The notes under the pieces: model-generated | Databases searched by the model: none | Told to the model about the DNA's origin: nothing | Seen by the model: the letters and a program-made list of their open reading frames with translations, nothing else | Position numbers and translations under genes: made by a program | Shown: positions 53,819 to 61,861 of the stretch, one piece after another | Layout of the letters: each line of letters opens with the position of its first letter | Numbering within the stretch: position 1 is the first letter of the stretch | Assembly: GCF_900101895.1 (NCBI RefSeq) | Contig: NZ_FMVF01000002.1 | Span: 192,451 to 256,450, forward strand | From: Flavobacterium caeni | Lineage (GTDB): Bacteria; Bacteroidota; Bacteroidia; Flavobacteriales; Flavobacteriaceae | Reading direction: 5' to 3' | Length of the DNA stretch: 64,000 nucleotides

Positions 53819-54775
53819 TCACGAAAACAACACCGCATAACGCTGCTCCAACAGCGCCCTGTACTTTTCCCGATAGGATTCGGAAAGGAAGCTGCGGTCG
53901 ATCCATTGGTGGGCGAGCGGCTTGTTTTTTTGGAAGCGTTTGGCGATGCCGTTGATCTGTTTGTCGTTCAGGTCCAAAGCCTTGCCCAATCTGTCGAAAT
54001 GCTCCCATTTGAGTTTTTTCTTTTTTCCTTCGAGTGTCAAGGCGAGTTCCTCGGTATCGCTGGGGTTTACGATGGCCACGTTGAGCAAATCGTAGGCAGG
54101 CGCCAATACCCATGCGTCCCCGTTATGGATCATCGAGAAGTTTTTCAGGTGCATGTCGTTGTTGCCCGTCAGGAAACTGAAAATACCCAATTCGAGAAAA
54201 TACAATTTATCGAGCAATGTATTGTTGGAATATTCGTCCAGCGCCCGGCCTACTTTTTCCATCGAGCTTTTGTATTTGTCGAAGGCTTCGGTGATTTGGA
54301 ACATATCGAGCATGTGGATCTTTGCCCCGGTATCGGTACGGTCGATGCGTTTGGTGATGTACGACAGTTCGCCCGATTGCAGTCGGATAAGGCTCGATTT
54401 GACGACATTGATCCCGAACGCTTGGGCGATACGCATGGTGACGTGCTCATTTTCGGGCATTTCGTGGAAGTGGTCGGAAGGCGGTTTGAAAATATAATTC
54501 CCGCCCAACGCGCCCACCACTGTCAAGCGTCCGTTGTGCCCATCCTGCAGCGCGTCGTGCACCAGGGATAACGACAATTTGGGTTGTACGCCCGGGACGG
54601 CCACGCTTCGTTCGACCACATTTTTTGCCAAATCGGCCATTTGCGCGAGCGAATGTCCGAAAGCTGGTTGTTGTTTGGTTCCAAAAAAATCCAAACTACA
54701 ACGCTCGTGAAAGTCACCCGTCGCGGTATCGTCCAGTGGCCGATAACAGTACAAACATTTGTTATTCATTTTCAT
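53819..54775 (-). CDS. hipT: HipT-like serine/threonine kinase toxin (split HipA core)
   Basis: A 318-residue HipA-fold kinase lacking the N-terminal HipA subdomain, which is encoded separately upstream. N-terminus has a Cys pair CLYC and a later Cys (zinc-like). The Gly-rich loop VQPKLSLSL has Ser68 and Ser70 in a Ser-x-Ser arrangement like the autophosphorylation motif of E. coli HipT. The catalytic Asp207 is in GNNDMHLKN and the metal-binding Asp229 in PAYDLLN. Characterised HipT inactivates tryptophanyl-tRNA synthetase; target here unknown. Overlaps hipS by 14 nt. Confidence 0.88.
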   Translation of the reverse strand: MKMNNKCLYCYRPLDDTATGDFHERCSLDFFGTKQQPAFGHSLAQMADLAKNVVERSVAVPGVQPKLSLSLVHDALQDGHNGRLTVVGALGGNYIFKPPSDHFHEMPENEHVTMRIAQAFGINVVKSSLIRLQSGELSYITKRIDRTDTGAKIHMLDMFQITEAFDKYKSSMEKVGRALDEYSNNTLLDKLYFLELGIFSFLTGNNDMHLKNFSMIHNGDAWVLAPAYDLLNVAIVNPSDTEELALTLEGKKKKLKWEHFDRLGKALDLNDKQINGIAKRFQKNKPLAHQWIDRSFLSESYREKYRALLEQRYAVLFS

Positions 54776-55094
54776 CCGGCATAGATTGAACGCTTACCGC
54801 ACCTATACAATTTTGGCAACAGGCCAACAGCAGCCCCATGCGGTCATTGGGGTTGATTTTCCAGTTTTTGGACGCGATGTCCAACAACCATCCTTCAGGG
54901 ATCAATCCGTCGAAAAAGGCAAACAAGCGTTTCTCGGTATACGGCTTGGCGGTCACCGGCATGGTCACGCTAATGGGTTGTTTCGGATGCGCTTTGATGT
55001 AGGCCTCCTGGTACTGAAAGACGTAGTCGCCCTCATCTGTTTCAGTAAGGGTTCCTGCCAGAATCTCCTGGTAATAAATGGCGGCACTTCTCAT
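54762..55094 (-). CDS. hipS: HipS-like antitoxin (HipA N-terminal subdomain)
   Basis: A 110-residue protein matching the HipA N-terminal subdomain-1 fold: EILAGTLTETDEGDYVFQYQEAYIKAHPKQPISVTMPV, then FFDGLIPEGWLLDIASKNWKINPNDRMGLLLACCQNCIGAVSV. In the E. coli tripartite system the HipS protein, not HipB, neutralises the kinase. Overlaps hipB by 4 nt and hipT by 14 nt, so all three are translated in tandem. Confidence 0.87.
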   Translation of the reverse strand: MRSAAIYYQEILAGTLTETDEGDYVFQYQEAYIKAHPKQPISVTMPVTAKPYTEKRLFAFFDGLIPEGWLLDIASKNWKINPNDRMGLLLACCQNCIGAVSVQSMPDENE

Positions 55095-55318
55095 GGTGTC
55101 CGGTCGTTGGTTCGGGACAGTTCACGCGCATTGACGGGCGCCAACGTGTGCCCAAACATTTTGAGTACCTGGTTTACTTTCTCGAGGTTCAGGTTTTCTT
55201 TGCCCTGTTCTATTTTTCGGATGACCGTAAGCGCAACGCCTGCGCGTTCGGCAAAGGCTTCCTGTGTGAGGTTTACTTCGTTTCTTTTGGTCTTGACGAA
55301 CTCGGCTAAACTGGTCAT
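55091..55318 (-). CDS. hipB: HipB-like XRE repressor
   Basis: A 75-residue helix-turn-helix protein (LTQEAFAERAGVALTVIRKIEQGKENLNLEKVNQVLKMFG). It heads the operon hipB-hipS-hipT and is expected to repress it through the three ATATG-N6-CAT(AT) sites just upstream. Short C-terminal tail. Confidence 0.9.
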   Translation of the reverse strand: MTSLAEFVKTKRNEVNLTQEAFAERAGVALTVIRKIEQGKENLNLEKVNQVLKMFGHTLAPVNARELSRTNDRTP

Positions 55319-55322
55319 GATT

Positions 55323-55418
55323 ATATGCTTTTACATCGATTACAGGCAAATATAGTAAATTATATGTAAAAGCATATAGTTTTGTATTTTTTGTTTGGTT
55401 TATATGTGGAAGCATATA
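55323..55418. promoter_or_regulatory. Promoter and three HipB-type operators
   Basis: O2 at 55361-55378 is TATATG-TAAAAG-CATATA and O3 at 55401-55418 is TATATG-TGGAAG-CATATA, 40 bp apart. O1 at 55323-55336 is ATATG-CTTTTA-CAT, a weaker half-site reversed relative to O2. The minus-strand -7 box TATATTTG is at 55347-55354, between O1 and O2, so O2 covers the upstream promoter region and O1 the leader. Confidence 0.75.
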
Positions 55419-55504
55419 GGTTGGTGGTGTTCGTTTGTGCGGTCGAGGTTTGGGATCGATTGCGTCGAGGGGTAAAACCGTTGATTGTTTTGTGATTTCG
55501 GTCG

Positions 55505-55760
55505 GGAATTTGGGGCGAAAACCAAACGCGGGTGGTATTTGCTATGGACGAACGCCCTAGGCATTCGCTTGGATGTAGAAGGGATTACTGGCGTGATCCC
55601 GTTTTGGGGAATTTGGGGTAGGGAAAACCAAACGTCTGCGACATTCGTTGGCGAACGCCTTAGGCATTCGCTTGGATGTAGAAGGGATTACTGCGTGATC
55701 CCGTTTAAGGGAATCCGGGGCAAAGAAAAACCAAACGCCGGTGGCGTTTGTGTTTTTTTG
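55505..55760. repeat. Tandem repeat, about 103-106-nt period, 2.4 copies
   Basis: AAAACCAAACG recurs at 55518, 55624 and 55727, and GCATTCGCTTGGATGTAGAA at 55561 and 55664. Between them a hairpin-like GGCGTGATCCCG word and GGGATTACTG also repeat. No gene is supported in 55419-55805; it lies between hipB and the tRNA. Confidence 0.75.
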
Positions 55761-55805
55761 TTTCCGTCCGCTTACAAAAGCTGGTGGCTTTTGACGCGTG
55801 CGGAA

Positions 55806-55836
55806 ACAAAAAAACCGAGAGCGATGCTCTCGGTTT
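55806..55836 (-). terminator. Bidirectional terminator next to tRNA-Ser
   Basis: AAACCGAGAGC (55812-55822), loop GAT, GCTCTCGGTTT (55826-55836), an 11-bp stem. A-run on the left and T-run on the right give a U-tract in both directions; it ends the minus-strand tRNA transcript. Confidence 0.85.
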
Positions 55837-55843
55837 TTCTTTG

Positions 55844-55928
55844 CGGAGGAAGAGGGATTCGAACCCCCGGACCTGTTACAGTCAACAGTTTTCAAGACTG
55901 CCGCAATCGACCACTCTGCCATTCCTCC
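55844..55928 (-). tRNA. tRNA-Ser(UGA)
   Basis: The minus strand begins GGAGGAATGGCAGAGTGG and its 3' TTCCTCC pairs with the 5' GGAGGAA acceptor strand. The anticodon stem-loop CAGTCTTGAAAACTG gives anticodon TGA. The long variable arm (class II) and GGTTCGAATCC T-arm fit serine. Length 85 nt without CCA, which is not encoded as such. Confidence 0.95.
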
Positions 55929-56098
55929 AATAAGTCGCATCAGTTGCCCAATGCGGATGCAAATATAACAAGGTTTTCTATTCTGCAAAAACTATTTGGG
56001 TAAAAAAAACAATTTATTTTTTTGGGGTTTTTAAGCCGTTGATGGTGTTGGGTTTAGGGGGTTGTACGCCAATCGATCCAATGCGATACCGACAAGAT

Positions 56099-56629
56099 TT
56101 ACCGGGCGGTTTTGCCATCGAGGTCGGCAAGCCTCGATTCGAGCAGGTTTTTTTCGAACGCCAGCACTTCGAGCCGCAACGCATACTCCAGCAGCCGTGT
56201 ACGGCTTTCGTGGTCCTGGGTTGCGGTGGCTGTTTTGGGTGCCACGAGCGGCCAGGGGTGTTGTTTGTTCGTTTTTTTGCGGTGTGCCACAAACCCGGCC
56301 AGCAGTTGACGGCTGTGTTGTTTGTGCTGTTGCTTCTCGAGGGTAGCCTGTTCCCGTTGCAAACGCAGGCGCTGGTATTCGTTCTCGGCCAGCAAACGGG
56401 TGAGCCATTGCCTATCGGCGGCGGTATTTGCGGGTTTTTCATCGGCCTTTTTAAAGTCGGGCGATTGCGTGTGCATCAGTATTTCGGTCAACAGTTGCGC
56501 GGCATGGGCCGGAAGGTCGCGGTTGCCGCCTTCGTACATAGACCATTGGCTTCTGTTCACATTGAGTAAAACGGCCATTTCCTGTTGCGTGATGCCAAGC
56601 AGGTTGCGGAGTGCGTTTTGTTTTTTCAT
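56099..56629 (-). CDS. XRE-type helix-turn-helix protein with coiled-coil tail
   Basis: A 176-residue protein: an N-terminal HTH (LRNLLGITQQEMAVLLNVNRSQWSMYEGGNRDLP) then a long, Gln/Lys/Leu-rich helical region. No further family recognised. It is divergent from the type I R-M operon and its upstream DNA holds a nested four-copy palindrome, so it may regulate itself, the R-M genes, or both. Confidence 0.75.
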   Translation of the reverse strand: MKKQNALRNLLGITQQEMAVLLNVNRSQWSMYEGGNRDLPAHAAQLLTEILMHTQSPDFKKADEKPANTAADRQWLTRLLAENEYQRLRLQREQATLEKQQHKQHSRQLLAGFVAHRKKTNKQHPWPLVAPKTATATQDHESRTRLLEYALRLEVLAFEKNLLESRLADLDGKTAR

Positions 56630-56679
56630 GATCGTTGGTGTTTCAACTTCGAGGAGGCAATTTTTTTGCCAAAGTCTCC

Positions 56680-56731
56680 TTGTGTCAATTTTTTTGTGTC
56701 AATTTTTTTTGACACAAAAATTTTGACACAA
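56680..56731. promoter_or_regulatory. Nested four-copy palindrome TTGTGTCAA
   Basis: TTGTGTCAA at 56680-56688 and 56694-56702, then the inverse TTGACACAA at 56709-56717 and 56723-56731. Copies on each side are 14 nt apart and the whole is symmetric about a T-run at 56703-56708. It lies 50 nt upstream of the XRE gene start and 180 nt before hsdM. Confidence 0.8.
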
Positions 56732-56822
56732 CCCACAATCTTCAAAGCGCAACGGCATTGCGTATCCCACACCTTGCCGTACCGCACTGTTTGCGCATCA
56801 TGTTTTTTTGTTTTCCGGTGGG

Positions 56823-56854
56823 TTTCGGCATCTCGAAAATTATCGCTATGTTTG
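56823..56854 (+). promoter_or_regulatory. Candidate promoter of the hsd operon
   Basis: TTTC at 56823-56826 and TATGTTTG at 56847-56854 are 20 nt apart, near the Bacteroidota consensus, and the ATG of hsdM follows at 56913. Confidence 0.5.
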
Positions 56855-56912
56855 GCTTGCCCCATCGGTTTTTTTCGGGGGCAATGCAACCCTTTCGTTT
56901 ACAGCAACTACC

Positions 56913-58505
56913 ATGTCAGAAGAACAAAAACGCCTGCTCGAAACGCAGCTCTGGAACATCGCCAACATCCTGCGCGGCAAGATCAACGCCAACCAGTTCC
57001 AGGATTACATCCTTGGGTTCATCTTTTACAAATACCTGTCAGAAAAGATGGAGGCCCACGCCAACAAGATCCTCGTGCCCGATGGCATCGGCTACACCCA
57101 AATCGACGAAACGTCTGCCGATGGCAAGGAATACCTCGAACACATCCGCGAAGACGCCATCAACTCGATCGGCTTTTTCCTCAAACCGTCGGACTTGTTC
57201 AAGAGCCTGGCCGAGAAAGGCAACGCCAAACAAGCCAAGGACGACGACGCGCACGAGAGCGCGGGCAATTTCATTCTCGAAGACCTCGCGCGCATCTTGA
57301 AGGACATCGAGAAAAGCACCATGGGCACCGAATCCGAAGAAGATTTCGACAACCTGTTCTATGACATCGACCTCGATTCGGGCAAGATCGGGCGTACCGT
57401 GGCCGACCGCAACACCATCATCGTCAAGATCATCACCGCGCTCAACGCCATCGACTTTAACCTGGGCGACTCGCAGGGCGACGTTCTGGGCGACGCCTAC
57501 GAATACCTGATCGGGCAATTTGCCGCGGGTGCCGGGCAAAAGGCGGGCGAGTTCTATACGCCGCAGGCCGTGTCTACCATACTGTCTAAAATCGTGACCA
57601 CGGGCAAAAGCAGGCTCAAATCGGTATACGACCCTACGTGCGGCTCGGGCTCGCTGCTCTTGCGCGTGGCCAAGGAAGTGGATGATGTCGCGCACTTTTA
57701 CGGACAGGAACAAAACCGTACGACCTACAACCTGGCGCGCATGAACATGATCCTGCACGATGTGTCCTACCACGATTTTACGATCCGGCACGAGGACACA
57801 CTCGAACGGCCGCAGCACCTCGATTTGCGTTTCGAAGCCATCGTGGCCAATCCGCCGTTCTCGGCCCAATGGAGCGCCAATCCGCTGTTTATGAACGACG
57901 AGCGTTTCGCGCAATACGGCAAGCTCGCGCCCAAGACCAAGGCCGATTTTGCGTTCATCCAGCACATGGTACACCAACTCGACGACAACGGCATCATGGC
58001 CTGTATCGCGCCGCACGGCGTTTTGTTCCGTGGCGCGGCCGAAGGACACATCCGCAAATATTTGATCGAAGACCGCAATTATGTGGACGCCATCATCGGG
58101 CTGCCGGCCAATGTGTTCTATGGCACAAGCATCCCGACGTGCATCCTCGTTTTGAAGAAATGCCGCGAATTCCCCGACGATATCCTGTTCATCGACGCGA
58201 GCAAGGAATTCGAAAAGGTCAAGAACCAAAACGTGCTGCGGCCCGAACACATCGACAAGATTGCCGAAACGTACCGCGACCGCGCCGTGATCGATAAATT
58301 TTCAAGCACCGCCAGTCTCGAAGCCGTCAAGGCCAACGATTACAATTTGAACATTCCGCGGTATGTCAATACGTTTGAGGAAGCCGAGAAGATCGATTTG
58401 GATGCGGTGGCTTTGGAATTGCGGGAACTCGATAAGGCGATGGTTGAAACCGATAGGGTGATTGCGGGGTTTTGTGGGGAGTTGGGGATTAGTGCGCCTT
58501 TTTAA
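56913..58505 (+). CDS. hsdM: Type I restriction-modification methyltransferase subunit
   Basis: A 530-residue N6-adenine methyltransferase. N-terminal HsdM_N region (QLWNIANILRGKINANQFQDYILGFIFYKYLSEKM), SAM-binding loop YDPTCGSGSLLLR (239-251) and catalytic NPPF (313-316). A C-terminal helical tail (ELDKAMVETDRVIAGF) likely contacts HsdS. ATG at 56913 gives the usual N-terminus. Composition is GC-rich like the chromosomal background. Confidence 0.96.
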   Translation: MSEEQKRLLETQLWNIANILRGKINANQFQDYILGFIFYKYLSEKMEAHANKILVPDGIGYTQIDETSADGKEYLEHIREDAINSIGFFLKPSDLFKSLAEKGNAKQAKDDDAHESAGNFILEDLARILKDIEKSTMGTESEEDFDNLFYDIDLDSGKIGRTVADRNTIIVKIITALNAIDFNLGDSQGDVLGDAYEYLIGQFAAGAGQKAGEFYTPQAVSTILSKIVTTGKSRLKSVYDPTCGSGSLLLRVAKEVDDVAHFYGQEQNRTTYNLARMNMILHDVSYHDFTIRHEDTLERPQHLDLRFEAIVANPPFSAQWSANPLFMNDERFAQYGKLAPKTKADFAFIQHMVHQLDDNGIMACIAPHGVLFRGAAEGHIRKYLIEDRNYVDAIIGLPANVFYGTSIPTCILVLKKCREFPDDILFIDASKEFEKVKNQNVLRPEHIDKIAETYRDRAVIDKFSSTASLEAVKANDYNLNIPRYVNTFEEAEKIDLDAVALELRELDKAMVETDRVIAGFCGELGISAPF

Positions 58506-58520
58506 TTTGAAAATTTGAAA

Positions 58521-59750
58521 ATGAGACAATTTGAAAATGGGTTGGTGCCGAGTTTAAGATTTCCGGGGTTTGTTGGAGAATGGAAGGGGAAAAGTATCGG
58601 AACAATAGCGGAACTAACATCAAGTAAACGCGTGTATCTATCCGATTATGTGGAAAAAGGCATTCCTTTTTATCGAGGTAAAGAAATCACGGAATTAAGG
58701 CAAGATATTGAACCGACCGAAATTCTATATATTTCCGAAGAAGCTTATTATGGTTACAAAGAATCTTTCGGCGTCCCCCAACTTGATGATATTTTAATGA
58801 CGGCGGTCGGAACACTTGGAAATGTTTTGCGAATAAAAAATGAGAGCCCCTTTTATTTTAAGGATGGAAATTTAATATGGTTTAGAAAGATTTCCGAGAG
58901 TAGTCGTTTCTTAGAAATATTACTTGAACTTAAAAAGAAGGACATCGAGAAGACCTCCATTGGTTCTACACAAAGGGCTTTGACTATGGTTGAGCTAAGA
59001 AAATTGGTTTTCAAGTTTCCTTTTATCGAGGAGCAAGAAAAGATAGGTACGTTTCTTAGCGTTGTTGACGATAAATTAAATCTCCTCAGAAAAAAGAAAT
59101 CCCTCCTCGAACAATACAAAAAAGCCATGATGCAAAAAATCTTTAGCCAGGAGGTGCGGTTTAAGGATGGGGGAAAGGATTTTGGGGAGTGGGAGGAGAA
59201 AACGTTAGGAGAAATAGGAAAGAGTTTTATTGGACTAACCTATTCTCCAGATGATGTAGTCGAAAGCAACGGCACTTTGGTGCTGCGTTCTTCCAATATT
59301 CAAGATGGTGTTTTATCTTTTAAGGACAATGTTTTTGTTACGATGGAGATTTCGGAGAAGAACTTCGTCAAAGAAAATGACATTCTCATTTGCGCAAGAA
59401 ATGGAAGTAGAGATTTGATTGGTAAGTCTGCGTTAATAAAAAAAGAAAATGAAGGGGCGGCTTTCGGTGCTTTTATGACGATTTACAGAAGTGAATTTAA
59501 TGACTTTCTTTTTCATTTGTTCAAGTCGCCAATTTTTTTAAAGCAGGTAAATGAGCATTTAGGCGCAACAATCAATCAGATTACGACAAAAAGTCTAAAT
59601 GGATTTGTATTCCCTTTTCCGACTAAAAAAGAACAAACCAAAATCGCCCAATTCCTCACCGCGCTCGACGACAAAATCGCCCACGTTTCCACCCAAATCG
59701 AAAAAATGGAAACCTGGAAAAAAGGCCTGCTCGCTGATATGTTTGTGTAG
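58521..59750 (+). CDS. hsdS: Type I restriction-modification specificity subunit
   Basis: A 409-residue HsdS: N-terminal target-recognition domain (to ~175), conserved helix LRKKKSLLEQYKKAMMQKIFSQEVRFKDG (~190-218), second target-recognition domain, and a C-terminal conserved helix ending LTALDDKIAHVSTQIEKMETWKKGLLADMFV. The conserved helices are GC-rich like hsdM, whereas the recognition domains are AT-rich, so the gene is a mosaic typical of swapped specificity. The ATG at 58521 is used. Its last ~96 nt are copied three times downstream. Confidence 0.93.
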   Translation: MRQFENGLVPSLRFPGFVGEWKGKSIGTIAELTSSKRVYLSDYVEKGIPFYRGKEITELRQDIEPTEILYISEEAYYGYKESFGVPQLDDILMTAVGTLGNVLRIKNESPFYFKDGNLIWFRKISESSRFLEILLELKKKDIEKTSIGSTQRALTMVELRKLVFKFPFIEEQEKIGTFLSVVDDKLNLLRKKKSLLEQYKKAMMQKIFSQEVRFKDGGKDFGEWEEKTLGEIGKSFIGLTYSPDDVVESNGTLVLRSSNIQDGVLSFKDNVFVTMEISEKNFVKENDILICARNGSRDLIGKSALIKKENEGAAFGAFMTIYRSEFNDFLFHLFKSPIFLKQVNEHLGATINQITTKSLNGFVFPFPTKKEQTKIAQFLTALDDKIAHVSTQIEKMETWKKGLLADMFV

Positions 59751-59790
59751 TTAATAAAAAATAACAATAAAAAATAAAAAATAATAGGTC

Positions 59791-59886
59791 CTCACCGCGA
59801 TCGACGACAAAATCGCCCACGTTTCCACCCAAATCGAGAAAATGGAAACCTGGAAAAAAGGCCTGCTCGCTGATATGTTTGTGTAG
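59791..59886 (+). pseudogene. hsdS 3'-end fragment, copy 1 downstream
   Basis: Near-identical to the last 96 nt of hsdS (59655-59750), reading LTAIDDKIAHVSTQIEKMETWKKGLLADMFV and ending in the same TAG. Start-to-start distance from the native tail is 136 nt; the linker is AT-only (TTAATAAAAAATAACAATAA). Confidence 0.92.
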
Positions 59887-59926
59887 TTAATAAAAAATAA
59901 CAATAAAAAATAAAAAATAATAGGTC

Positions 59927-60022
59927 CTCACCGCGATCGACGACAAAATCGCCCACGTTTCCACCCAAATCGATAAAATGGAAACCTGGAAAAAAGGCCT
60001 ACTCGCCGAAATGTTCGTTTAG
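59927..60022 (+). pseudogene. hsdS 3'-end fragment, copy 2 downstream
   Basis: Same tail with small changes (LTAIDDKIAHVSTQIDKMETWKKGLLAEMFV), again 136 nt after the previous copy, ending TAG. The first part of its sequence, including the ATCGACGAC change, is shared with copy 1 but not with the native tail. Confidence 0.92.
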
Positions 60023-60056
60023 CCAATAAAAAATAACAATAAAAAATAAACAATAA

Positions 60057-60152
60057 ATCACCGCCCTCGATGAGAAGATCAATCATGTAGCGGTGCAGAT
60101 TGAGAAAATGGAGAGGTGGAAGAAGGGGTTGTTGGCGGATATGTTTGTGTAA
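60057..60152 (+). pseudogene. hsdS 3'-end fragment, diverged copy 3
   Basis: Reads ITALDEKINHVAVQIEKMERWKKGLLADMFV and ends TAA, clearly homologous but with many substitutions, including synonymous ones. It is 130 nt after copy 2 and 28 nt before the next gene. It may be a remnant of a different hsdS allele. Confidence 0.88.
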
Positions 60153-60179
60153 ACATGATAAAATTAAACTAATAAGTGT

Positions 60180-61859
60180 ATGGAAAATATTTTAGAGTTG
60201 AAGACAATCAATGAACTTAGTGAATTGTCATTTTATATTCCATCTTATCAAAGAGGATACAAGTGGACTGATAAAGAAGTACGAGAACTACTTGACGATA
60301 TCAACGAATTCGTCCCAAAGCAAATCGGCGATTCTGACGAAAAATCTTGGTACTGTTTACAGCCGATAGTCGTAAAGAGTAGAAGTGACGACGAGCTCGA
60401 GGTAATTGACGGACAACAACGGCTTACTACCATCTATTTAATTTTGCATTATTTGAATCAGGATTTTAAAGAAGAACGTCGGGACAAGCTTTTTCACCTT
60501 GATTACGAAACGAGGAATGATACTAAAGTTTTTTTAGAAAATCTCGGCGACAATCCAGAATTTAACGATGAGAATATTGATTTCTATTATATAAGTAAGG
60601 CGTATAAGACAATTGAAAAATGGTTTGGCAATCAAGGAAGCAATTTTGATAACAGTAACTTTAGGTCGAAGTTTAAATTTAATTCAAAAGTAATTTGGTA
60701 TCAAAGTAACGAGGATAACCCGATTGCAGTTTTTACTAGGATTAATATTGGAAAAATCCCGCTTACGAATGCGGAGTTAATAAAAGCTCTTTTTCTTAAT
60801 AGTTCCAATTTTGATAAAAAAGACTTCGAAAAGTTGAAGTTACGCCAACTAGAGATTGCAACAGAATGGGATCAAATCGAGAGCAAATTTCAAAATAATA
60901 AATTCTGGTACTTTTTAACGGGCAATAAGGTTGCAACCAATCGTATCGAATTTATTTTCGACTTGATGAATGAAGAGATTGACGAATCTGACGATTATTC
61001 CGCATTTAGATTTTTTAGCAAGAAATTTAAAAGTAAAACACAGATAGCGGTTGAAAAAAATTGGAAAGAGGTGAAAGACTATTTTCAACGATTTAACGAG
61101 TGGTATCATGAGCGAGAGCTATATCATAAAATTGGATATTTGATTTACAGCGGTGCGGTAACGATCAAACAGTTGTATGAAAGTTCAGCAAGTATGACGA
61201 AAAAGGATTTTCGGACTTACCTTGACCTGACAATTCGGGAAAGTCTTGTGGGAGTCGAGCTAGAAAATCTTCAGTATGGCGATAATGAGGTGAAAAACAT
61301 ATTATTACTTTATAACATTTTAACAATGCTATCAAGTCAGAAGGACAACTCGTATTTTCCTTTCGATATTTTTAAAAATGGCAGTTGGGATATTGAACAC
61401 ATCACTTCGGTAAAAGACACAATGCCTGATAAAAATCGAAGGGATTGGCTAAACGATGCATCAATTTTTATAGACGAATCTAAAAAGGAAGGGAAGGATT
61501 TACTTAAAAAAATTCCAAATTGCGACGTCAATAACAATGATGATTTTAAGAGCTTGTTTGAAGACATCGTTTCCCATTTCAATTCCGATATAAAAGATGA
61601 GGACATTAACGATCTTTCTAACCTAACACTATTGGACTCCGAAACTAACAGAGGTTACAAGAACGCCGTATTTCCACTCAAGCGAAAAACAATTATTAAT
61701 CGCGACAAGGAAGGTGTTTTTATCCCAATTTGCACAAAAAATGTTTTCCTCAAATATTTCAGTGAATACCCGCCAAGAATATCATTTTGGACTCAGGACG
61801 ACCGAGAAAATTACGAGAAGGACCTTTACAATGTTTTACAAAATTATTTAGAAGTATAA
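60180..61859 (+). CDS. DUF262/DUF1524 protein (GmrSD-like)
   Basis: A 559-residue protein. The DUF262 (GmrS-like, ParB/nucleotide-hydrolysis) domain has IPSYQRGYKW (20-29) and DGQQR (77-81). The C-terminal DUF1524-like nuclease region has WDIEHITSV (His of an HNH/His-Me finger) and LSNLTLLDSETNRGYKNAVFPLKRK. GmrSD enzymes cleave modified (glucosylated hydroxymethylcytosine) phage DNA; target here unknown. Visibly AT-rich compared with hsdM and the hsdR start; begins 28 nt after the last hsdS fragment. Confidence 0.87.
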   Translation: MENILELKTINELSELSFYIPSYQRGYKWTDKEVRELLDDINEFVPKQIGDSDEKSWYCLQPIVVKSRSDDELEVIDGQQRLTTIYLILHYLNQDFKEERRDKLFHLDYETRNDTKVFLENLGDNPEFNDENIDFYYISKAYKTIEKWFGNQGSNFDNSNFRSKFKFNSKVIWYQSNEDNPIAVFTRINIGKIPLTNAELIKALFLNSSNFDKKDFEKLKLRQLEIATEWDQIESKFQNNKFWYFLTGNKVATNRIEFIFDLMNEEIDESDDYSAFRFFSKKFKSKTQIAVEKNWKEVKDYFQRFNEWYHERELYHKIGYLIYSGAVTIKQLYESSASMTKKDFRTYLDLTIRESLVGVELENLQYGDNEVKNILLLYNILTMLSSQKDNSYFPFDIFKNGSWDIEHITSVKDTMPDKNRRDWLNDASIFIDESKKEGKDLLKKIPNCDVNNNDDFKSLFEDIVSHFNSDIKDEDINDLSNLTLLDSETNRGYKNAVFPLKRKTIINRDKEGVFIPICTKNVFLKYFSEYPPRISFWTQDDRENYEKDLYNVLQNYLEV

Positions 61860-61861
61860 TT

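Noticed and set aside
53819-55318. Ordinary two-gene hipAB operon with a frameshifted hipA
   Set aside because: The kinase gene has its own start overlapping the hipS stop and both products match the split arrangement, so a frameshift is not needed.
55485-56003. 172-codon plus-strand frame across the tandem repeat and tRNA
   Set aside because: It runs through the tRNA-Ser gene on the opposite strand and repeat units; not coding.
57039-58250. 403-codon antisense frame opposite hsdM
   Set aside because: Shadow of hsdM; Val/Phe/Arg-rich with no family pattern.
59751-60056. Invertible or shufflon-type hsdS switch
   Set aside because: All tail copies are in the same orientation with no recombinase gene and no alternative recognition domains nearby.
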